Source: an uncultured Alphaproteobacteria bacterium (GTDB lineage Bacteria; Pseudomonadota; Alphaproteobacteria; HIMB59). Taken from it: a stretch of 37,669 nt of DNA. Made by a program: the position numbers and the translations under genes. The notes under the pieces were generated by a model. It was not told the origin of the DNA. It did not search any database and was given only the letters and a program-made list of their open reading frames with translations. Position 1 is the first letter of the stretch. Each line of letters starts with the position of its first letter. The stretch covers positions 1 through 37,669 of the forward strand of contig CACLZM010000010.1 in assembly GCA_902611415.1 (NCBI GenBank). The letters are read 5' to 3'. Shown piece after piece: positions 31,825-37,669 of this stretch.

Positions 31825-33384
31825 CTAATCAATTATAACTTCGTAAATAGCAGTTGAACCCGAAAGTTCATAGGCTCCAATCAATAAAGGAGTTCCTTTT
31901 CTGACATGATAAAGTGGAGGTGTCTTGTCGGCAGGTATAAAAACTAATGACTCAGGAGATATGTCACCACCAGTTTGTTTTGTACCATCTCCAAAAAAGT
32001 TTCTACCATTAAAATATCCAAGAAATTTTGGTTTTACCATACCAGTAATATCGTACATCATGATACCGCCCTGTCTTTCAAGACCTACAAAAGCTATTGT
32101 TCTTCCATCAATTTCTCCAACTGTAAGAGCCTCTGGCTCTGCACCTTTATCGTCACTTCTGTCATCAAAAGATCCCGCATCCTCATTCCAGTTAAAAAAA
32201 CCTGAAAACGCTGTTCTAACAGCAATATCATTACCGCTATCATAAATAATTTGTCCGGTATTACCGTCTAAAATTGAAAAAGATCTTCCGCCGTAGGTAT
32301 AGATTTCTTCATAAAAACCGTCACCATCAGCATCTCCCATAGTAGTAGTTGTTTTTAACCTACCGAGATTTGATTTTTTTTGTAGCTCTGAGGCATTAGG
32401 AAAGACTGAGGGGTCTAAAGTTAAATCAGCGACCCTTACCTCTTCTGAGAATCCATCGTAATCTTTTGCATCTCCCTCATTAGCCATTAAAACATAATCA
32501 TACATTTCACCATTAATCTCTTTACTGACAACTACCATGGTGTCTGGTTGATACATTCCTTTAACCGGCCAAGGCTGTATATTAACTCTGTTATCCTTAT
32601 TCGAAGCATCAAGAGCGGACTGAGACCAATCTTTATAGCCTAAACCAAAGTAATCAGTAACTATGCCCAAACTAATATCTATCTTTGCAATAACGTTATT
32701 TTCTTGAAGAGCTACATAAGCTCTTTTAGAGTCACCGCTAACTGCTATAAACTCTGGTTCAGCATCATACAAAAAAGATGATCCAGGTTTTACAATTCTG
32801 CCACCCTCTGGAGCCCCATTGTAATAAAAGTTTATATTTCTGATTTTATCTTCACTAGGGCCAACAAACCATTTGTTTAAATCAATAATTGAAACAGATC
32901 CTTTGGGATCAACAGTGTAGTCATCATTTGGCTCACCCTCATTGGCGACCAATGCATATTTCCCATCCGGAGTAAATACAACATTATCAGGCAGCGCACC
33001 TACTGAGTACCCAAAAGCCAATTTTAATGTATTAAGATTATAGAACAAAACAGCACCATTGTCTTGTTTGTCTTCTGCCTCGATTGCTAAAGCAAGCAAA
33101 CCTGCTTGTTCTGAAACAGCAACACTGTTTATTCCACCAACACCTGCTCTTGGTTTTATTGAAATTAATTTTTCTGTATATGGTAATCTTGTAATATCTA
33201 AAACATCTATAGATTTTGTTAGATTGTTTGTTACAAATATTCTGTTTCTTTGAGAGTCGTAAGCTAAAATTTCTGATCCACCTTCGTCCCATGAAAAAGT
33301 TGAATAGCCTGAGATTTTATTAAGTTCCAATGCATTTACATTGAAAAAAACAAAGCTTAAAAGCATTGATAATAATAATTTCAT
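31825..33384 (-). CDS. Exported choice-of-anchor I family beta-propeller
   Basis: A 519-residue exported protein (signal peptide MKLLLSMLLSFVFFNVNA). It reads like the choice-of-anchor I domain: GGSEILAYDSQRNRIFVTNN, VGALPDNVVFTPDGKYALVANEGEPNDDYTVDPKGSVSIIDL, then GAEPEALTVGEIDGRTIAFVGLER and DKTPPLYHVRKGTPLLIGAYELSGSTAIYEV. No C-terminal anchor or sorting domain is visible, so it is likely periplasmic or secreted. Relatives are sometimes annotated as alkaline phosphatase, but I see no metal-phosphatase motif. It has GGAG 8 nt before the ATG. The nearest genes are ppx (upstream) and the ATP-grasp-like gene. Confidence 0.8.
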   Translation of the reverse strand: MKLLLSMLLSFVFFNVNALELNKISGYSTFSWDEGGSEILAYDSQRNRIFVTNNLTKSIDVLDITRLPYTEKLISIKPRAGVGGINSVAVSEQAGLLALAIEAEDKQDNGAVLFYNLNTLKLAFGYSVGALPDNVVFTPDGKYALVANEGEPNDDYTVDPKGSVSIIDLNKWFVGPSEDKIRNINFYYNGAPEGGRIVKPGSSFLYDAEPEFIAVSGDSKRAYVALQENNVIAKIDISLGIVTDYFGLGYKDWSQSALDASNKDNRVNIQPWPVKGMYQPDTMVVVSKEINGEMYDYVLMANEGDAKDYDGFSEEVRVADLTLDPSVFPNASELQKKSNLGRLKTTTTMGDADGDGFYEEIYTYGGRSFSILDGNTGQIIYDSGNDIAVRTAFSGFFNWNEDAGSFDDRSDDKGAEPEALTVGEIDGRTIAFVGLERQGGIMMYDITGMVKPKFLGYFNGRNFFGDGTKQTGGDISPESLVFIPADKTPPLYHVRKGTPLLIGAYELSGSTAIYEVIID

Positions 33385-33407
33385 TATTTATTCTCCAAAT
33401 ACCAAAG

Positions 33408-33462
33408 AATATTAGATTTATTGATTATGTAATTTTAATTAAAAAAATATTAATCTAATATT
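33408..33462. repeat. Long-spaced 11-bp inverted repeat upstream of the propeller gene
   Basis: AATATTAGATT (33408-33418) and its exact complement AATCTAATATT (33452-33462) are separated by 33 bp of nearly pure A/T. The repeat lies between the end of ppx and the start of the propeller gene, so it could be a regulator site or a ppx terminator stem. AT-rich DNA makes such matches commoner, but 11 exact bases is still notable. Confidence 0.4.
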
Positions 33463-34921
33463 AAAATTTTCTAATTAGGTTATAAAGCTGTTCAGTTTTG
33501 CCTGATTTTGGTACTTTTTGAATAGACGAAACCTTTTTTTGCTCTGCCAATGTTAAAGATTTAAGATCAAGCTGTTTTAATAAAAAAGAAGAACCCTTAG
33601 TTATAGAGTATAAAAAATTTAATACACACCCAATCTGATAAGCTAACTTTTTTTCGTCACTTGATAAATAAGATAAATAGGTACTTAATTCTTTTTCAAT
33701 AACCCTTTGGTCTAAGATATTTTTCGTGTGCCTTAAATACACTAAATATGCAATAAATACTTTTTCTGATTGTTCTATTCCTACTAGAGGACTATTTAAT
33801 ATTAGGTTGAATGCATAAGAAGCTCTAATTTTGGCTGTTTGCTCCCATCCCAAATCTGAAATAATGCATGAGAGTTTTATTACTCTCAGTTGGTTAGGGG
33901 ACATTTTTAAATTTATAAATTTTAAATAAACATTTTTAATCCAAGCAAAAGTCTTTTTATTAAATATTAAAAAACGACATCTACTTTTAGCTATTAATTC
34001 TAAAGAAATTTCAGTTGGATCTAAAAGCCTTTGCTTTTTGGGAAGATTTTCGTAAATGAAACCCTCTCTAATCCCGTATCTTGGATAAATAAACTGCTCG
34101 CAGTTTGATAATTTTAACACCTTGTCCAATACTTCTATTGCAATATGAATATGTTTTATTCTGTCGACAGAAATTTTCGGAATTTTTTGTAGGTCGTCAA
34201 TCCCAATTTTTTGTAATTCTGATTTTAATTCATAAAAATTTTTCCGAGAGATACTCAAGTTGTGTATTTCATTAAAGGGCAATTTATTAAAATAAATATA
34301 ACATCTTGCAATTGTCCTAAATGCTCCACCAATTAAATAGAAGATTTTTTGATTTTTATGTTTTGAATTTATTTCTTTGTTAATTTTTTTATGCTCTTTA
34401 TGTTCTTTAGTGAAGTTTAATATACCCAAAGGAAAAGAAGATATATTTTTAATTTTATGTGGTGTTATTTGTGCTAATTCAAGACTGCCACCTCCCATAT
34501 CAATAATGGTCCCATTGGCCCTAGGTATTGCAGAACGAACGCCTAGTGTGGCATAGGAGGCCTCTTGTCTTCCAGATAAAGTTAAAACTTTTCCCTTAAA
34601 AACTTTTTGTATCTTATTTGTAATTTGTTTTTTGTTAGAAGCATTTCGAATTGCTGCAGTACACAAAGCGACAGAGTGGTTAGGTTTTATTTCTTCAATT
34701 ATTGAGTTAAAAAAAATTATTGAGTTGATACATTTTTTTTCAGCCTCTTTGCTGATCAATTTTGTTTTTGGAAGGTATTCACCTAACCCACAAAAAAATT
34801 TTTTATTATAGAGCACATCAGGGCTTCTCATATTGCCCCTAAATACACACAATCTTACTGAATTTGACCCTATATCTATTACTGCAATAGAATCTTTTTT
34901 ATTAAGCATATTATATTGCAT
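33461..34921 (-). CDS. ppx: Exopolyphosphatase / pppGpp phosphohydrolase family
   Basis: A 486-residue Ppx/GppA enzyme. The actin-like nucleotide fold has IAVIDIGSNSVRLCVF, NGTIIDMGGGSLELAQI and SFPLGILNF, and IGGAFRTIA follows. A C-terminal helical (HD-like) domain begins around residue 310 and looks basic and diverged. Two in-frame ATGs lie at 34921 and 34909, and either would do. It degrades inorganic polyphosphate or converts pppGpp to ppGpp. It is divergent from sixA-ppk with only 11 bp between start codons, so synthesis and breakdown of polyphosphate can be controlled from one spot. Confidence 0.88.
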   Translation of the reverse strand: MQYNMLNKKDSIAVIDIGSNSVRLCVFRGNMRSPDVLYNKKFFCGLGEYLPKTKLISKEAEKKCINSIIFFNSIIEEIKPNHSVALCTAAIRNASNKKQITNKIQKVFKGKVLTLSGRQEASYATLGVRSAIPRANGTIIDMGGGSLELAQITPHKIKNISSFPLGILNFTKEHKEHKKINKEINSKHKNQKIFYLIGGAFRTIARCYIYFNKLPFNEIHNLSISRKNFYELKSELQKIGIDDLQKIPKISVDRIKHIHIAIEVLDKVLKLSNCEQFIYPRYGIREGFIYENLPKKQRLLDPTEISLELIAKSRCRFLIFNKKTFAWIKNVYLKFINLKMSPNQLRVIKLSCIISDLGWEQTAKIRASYAFNLILNSPLVGIEQSEKVFIAYLVYLRHTKNILDQRVIEKELSTYLSYLSSDEKKLAYQIGCVLNFLYSITKGSSFLLKQLDLKSLTLAEQKKVSSIQKVPKSGKTEQLYNLIRKF

Positions 34922-34932
34922 ATATTTAACAG

Positions 34933-35442
34933 ATGATTGAAAAAAAACTATTTTTATTACGTCACGCTAAATCCTCTTGGAAAAATTTAGAATTAGACGA
35001 TCATGAAAGACCATTATCTGAGAGGGGGATTTTTAGTTGCAAAGTAATGGCAACGCATATTTTTAAAAAACTAAATTTTAAAGATATCTCAATTTTTTCA
35101 TCGAATTCAAAAAGAACACAAGAGACTTGCAAAAAAATATTTAAAGACTCAATTAAAGTTAATTTTGAAAGTGAACTATATACTTTCAACTTTAACGATT
35201 TAATTAAATGGATAAAAAAAATTAAAATTAACAAAAATTTAATGATAGTAGGTCATAATCCAGCTTTTATTGATTTAATTAACTATATTGCAAAAGATAA
35301 AATAATAAAATTTCCAACATGTGCATTTTGCGAGATTAATCTATATATTAATTCCTGGAGTGAGATAAAAAAAAATACTGGTGAAATTAAAGAACTACAA
35401 TTAGTAAAAAGACTTAAAAGTTATAATTACAAGAATGAATAA
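34933..35442 (+). CDS. sixA: SixA-type phosphohistidine phosphatase (histidine phosphatase family)
   Basis: A 169-residue protein of the small histidine-phosphatase branch. The catalytic motif is LLRHAKSSW with H11, ERPLSERG follows, and the second histidine is H108 (IVGHNP). Family members remove phosphate from histidine on phosphotransfer proteins or act on small substrates. The TATATT hexamer lies 6 nt before the ATG. It overlaps ppk by 8 bp and diverges from ppx, so a link to polyphosphate metabolism is plausible, although the substrate is unknown. Confidence 0.85.
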   Translation: MIEKKLFLLRHAKSSWKNLELDDHERPLSERGIFSCKVMATHIFKKLNFKDISIFSSNSKRTQETCKKIFKDSIKVNFESELYTFNFNDLIKWIKKIKINKNLMIVGHNPAFIDLINYIAKDKIIKFPTCAFCEINLYINSWSEIKKNTGEIKELQLVKRLKSYNYKNE

Positions 35443-37519
35443 GTATTTTAATAGAGAAATATCCTGGCTAAAATTTAATGAGAGAGTAAATGAATTATCC
35501 TATGATAAAAACGTCCCAATTTTAGAACGACTAAATTTTATAAGTATTGCTGCATCAAACTTAGATGAATTTTTTTCAGTAAGAGTGGCTGGATTAATTG
35601 AACAGTTAAAACTCACTCCTAATAAAAAAAGTTTTGATGGAATGAAGATTGAGGATCAAATTAAAATTGTTGACTCATTAACAAGAGGTTTGATTAAAAG
35701 GCAAAATGAATCGTATGGTCAAATTGAAAAAGAATTAAAAAAAAATAAAATCTATATTTTAAGAGATAAGTTTTTAAAAAAACATTTGTCCCACATAAAA
35801 AATTATTATTTGAATGAAATTATTTCGATTCTGACACCAATTACAGTTGATAGCACACACCCTTTGCCCTTTATACCAAATTTAAGTTTGTGTCTTATCG
35901 CTAAAATTAAAAATAAAAAATCAAAAAAAGAATTTATCTCAGTTATGAGAGTATCAGATTTAAAACAACGCTTTCTTAAAATTATTGATAAACAGGGTAT
36001 TTATTTTTATCCCGTAGAGTCAATAATTAACAATTATGTTGGGGATGTATTCCATGATTTTGATGTTATTGATACAAATCTATTTCGCGTAATAAGGGAC
36101 AGTGATTTAGAGGTTTTGGAGGAGGCAGACGATCTTATCAGAGAGTTTAAAAAACTTGTCAGGGAAAGAAAAAGAGGACAGGTAATCAGATTAGATGTTC
36201 AAAAAAGTCTTAATAATAATTTTAAATCATTCATCATTAACGAGTTGAATGTATCTGAAAATGAAATTTTTGAATACGAAGATCTACTGGGGTTCGACCA
36301 ATTATCAGAAGTCTTTGGAAATATAAAAAACAAGAATTTAAATTATAAAAAATTTAAACCTCGTTTCCCACAGCGAATAAATGATTTTGGCGGTGATTGT
36401 TTTGCAGCAATCAAAAAAAAGGATTTAGTTGTACACCACCCTTTTGAGTCTTTTAATGTTGTTGTTAGTTTTTTAGATCAAGCATCAAACGACAAAAACG
36501 TTGTGGCAATTAAGCAAACTTTGTATCGTACTAGCGATCAATCGCCAATCATTGATGCACTCATTCGTGCTGCTGATGCTGGTAAATCTGTAACAGCAGT
36601 TGTTGAGTTAAAAGCAAGGTTTGATGAAGAAAAAAATCTACAGTGGGCATCAAATTTGGAAAAAGCTGGAGTTCAAGTAGTGTATGGTTTTTTAAATCTA
36701 AAAATTCATGCAAAAGTTTCCTTAGTTACTAGAAGAGAAAAAAAAAATTTAGTCCATTACGTTCACTATGGTACTGGTAACTATCATCCTCAAACAGCAA
36801 AGGTTTATACAGATCTATCATTTTTTACTTGTAATAAAGATCTAGCATCTGATGCTATAAAATTATTTCATTATATGAGTAGTTACAACATGGCAAAAGA
36901 TTTTAAACGAATATCTTTCTCTCCATATAACTTAAGACAAAAACTATACGAACATATTGACTACGAAATAGGTTTATCAAAAATTAAAAAGCCAGCTAAC
37001 ATATGGATCAAGATGAATAATTTAGTTGATCAAGAAATAATTAACAAACTTTACGAAGCATCTAAAGCAGGAGTGAAAATTACTTGTTTAATTAGAGGTA
37101 TCTGCTGCTTAGTTCCTGGTGTTAAAGGAATGTCAGAAAACATAGAAGTTAAAAGTATTGTAGGAAGATTTTTAGAGCATTCACGTGTAGTTTGTTTCGG
37201 AAAAGGCAATAAACTACCCAGTAAAAAAGCAAAAATTTATATTTCATCTGCTGACTGGATGACTAGAAATTTTGACAGGCGCGTGGAAACATTAGTTCCT
37301 ATCGATAACAAAACTGTTCACGAACAAATTTTATATCAAATTATGTACACTGCCATTAACGATAATCAAAATACTTGGAAACTCGACTCAGATGGAAATT
37401 ATCAAAAAATAAACTCTAAACTAAAAATAGACTCACATAAATATTTTATGACCAACCCTAGTCTCTCAGGGAGAGGCACTGCTGCCAAAAAGGTCTATAA
37501 AAAAATAGAAAAACAATAA
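35435..37519 (+). CDS. ppk: Polyphosphate kinase 1
   Basis: A 694-residue full-length PPK1, making polyphosphate from ATP. The N-terminus is NREISWLKFNERV with ILERLNFISIAASNLDEFF. The phospholipase-D-like catalytic halves carry the autophosphorylated histidine H425 (LKIHAKVSLV) and a second conserved histidine in VGRFLEHSRVV. KQTLYRTSDQSPII and VHYGTGNYHP match the family. No gaps are apparent. It is the last gene of sixA-ppk, and a membrane protein gene starts 1 bp downstream. Confidence 0.96.
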   Translation: MNKYFNREISWLKFNERVNELSYDKNVPILERLNFISIAASNLDEFFSVRVAGLIEQLKLTPNKKSFDGMKIEDQIKIVDSLTRGLIKRQNESYGQIEKELKKNKIYILRDKFLKKHLSHIKNYYLNEIISILTPITVDSTHPLPFIPNLSLCLIAKIKNKKSKKEFISVMRVSDLKQRFLKIIDKQGIYFYPVESIINNYVGDVFHDFDVIDTNLFRVIRDSDLEVLEEADDLIREFKKLVRERKRGQVIRLDVQKSLNNNFKSFIINELNVSENEIFEYEDLLGFDQLSEVFGNIKNKNLNYKKFKPRFPQRINDFGGDCFAAIKKKDLVVHHPFESFNVVVSFLDQASNDKNVVAIKQTLYRTSDQSPIIDALIRAADAGKSVTAVVELKARFDEEKNLQWASNLEKAGVQVVYGFLNLKIHAKVSLVTRREKKNLVHYVHYGTGNYHPQTAKVYTDLSFFTCNKDLASDAIKLFHYMSSYNMAKDFKRISFSPYNLRQKLYEHIDYEIGLSKIKKPANIWIKMNNLVDQEIINKLYEASKAGVKITCLIRGICCLVPGVKGMSENIEVKSIVGRFLEHSRVVCFGKGNKLPSKKAKIYISSADWMTRNFDRRVETLVPIDNKTVHEQILYQIMYTAINDNQNTWKLDSDGNYQKINSKLKIDSHKYFMTNPSLSGRGTAAKKVYKKIEKQ

Positions 37520-37520
37520 A

Positions 37521-37669
37521 ATGTTATTTGTATTTTCTATTGCTGTTCTCTCATTAAACTTATTTTTGTTTTTTAGTACTTCAATTAATATTTTTTTAAT
37601 ATCAATTATTTCTCAGAGTTTAGTTTATTTCATTTCTTATTATTTCTTTGAGAGCTATCTTGAAAAAAA
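37521..37669 (+). CDS. Partial membrane protein, start only
   Basis: An ATG 1 bp after the ppk stop opens a frame of at least 49 residues to the right edge. The product is highly hydrophobic, with likely helices MLFVFSIAVLSLNLFLFF and about 23-43 (NIFLISIISQSLVYFIS). It is probably the N-terminus of an inner-membrane protein cotranscribed with ppk. Too little is present to name a family. Confidence 0.45.
   Translation, partial: MLFVFSIAVLSLNLFLFFSTSINIFLISIISQSLVYFISYYFFESYLEK

Noticed and set aside
31925-33292. Several frames antisense to or within the choice-of-anchor I gene
   Set aside because: They overlap a well-conserved propeller gene and show no domains; the Cys/Arg-rich product at 33038-33292 is an obvious frame artefact.

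Overview
The window is very AT-rich. My hand counts give about 27% G+C in a typical stretch of the carotenoid genes and about 43% in a stretch of the rhodopsin gene. It is densely packed, with short or negative spacers throughout. It reads as a piece of a streamlined, surface-ocean alphaproteobacterial chromosome. Supporting signs are a proteorhodopsin with a full retinal pathway, a DUF2244 gene divergent from nth, an alphaproteobacterial-type cysteine synthase, a glnD/trpS/Nfu/tsaB neighbourhood, and many GTG/TTG starts without Shine-Dalgarno sites. A SAR11-like or HIMB59/AEGEAN-169-like organism is my best guess, but without rRNA or a tree I cannot fix the lineage. I see no tRNA, rRNA, insertion sequence, CRISPR array or phage gene.

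Layout. Positions 1-2154 hold the end of an MFS_2 sugar-type symporter, an EamA/DMT permease, a DUF4864 exported protein and an exported TPR protein. Positions 2204-2259 are a GC-rich, self-complementary block that looks like a structured RNA of unrecognised type. It lies upstream of a two-gene sulfur amino acid operon (cystathionine lyase/synthase plus a cysteine synthase/CBS-type enzyme, 2378-4511). Positions 4516-7991 hold a redox and metal group: a cytochrome b561, a complete TupABC-type tungstate/oxyanion ABC importer, a cytochrome c' and a periplasmic rhodanese. A 56-codon two-helix membrane protein, dapB, DUF2244, nth and a full-length pyruvate carboxylase follow, then ispH.

Positions 14670-21037 form a phototrophy island. 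On the minus strand are proteorhodopsin (19772-19005), a strong intrinsic terminator, then crtI-crtB-crtY-blh, tightly packed. Diverging on the plus strand are a small membrane protein and a polyprenyl diphosphate synthase (crtE or ispA). Together these make geranylgeranyl diphosphate, phytoene, lycopene, beta-carotene and retinal. The opsin carries D102/T106/E113/K236, as expected for a proton pump, and Q110, as expected for blue absorption. ispH, which makes IPP and DMAPP, abuts the island.

Positions 21075-28254 hold an NTF2-like protein, two exported proteins, an SMP-30/DUF2805/msrA operon, tsaB, a polysaccharide deacetylase, a Bax-type glucosaminidase, an Nfu Fe-S scaffold and trpS. Positions 28330-37519 hold glnD (nitrogen sensing), an ATP-grasp-like protein, an exported choice-of-anchor I beta-propeller, and the polyphosphate genes ppx, sixA and ppk1. 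The window ends in a partial membrane protein gene.

Regulation. Several genes have a -10-like hexamer only 6-11 nt before the start codon, which suggests leaderless or near-leaderless mRNAs. Proteorhodopsin instead has a long leader, a good Shine-Dalgarno site, and a 7-bp inverted repeat overlapping its promoter.
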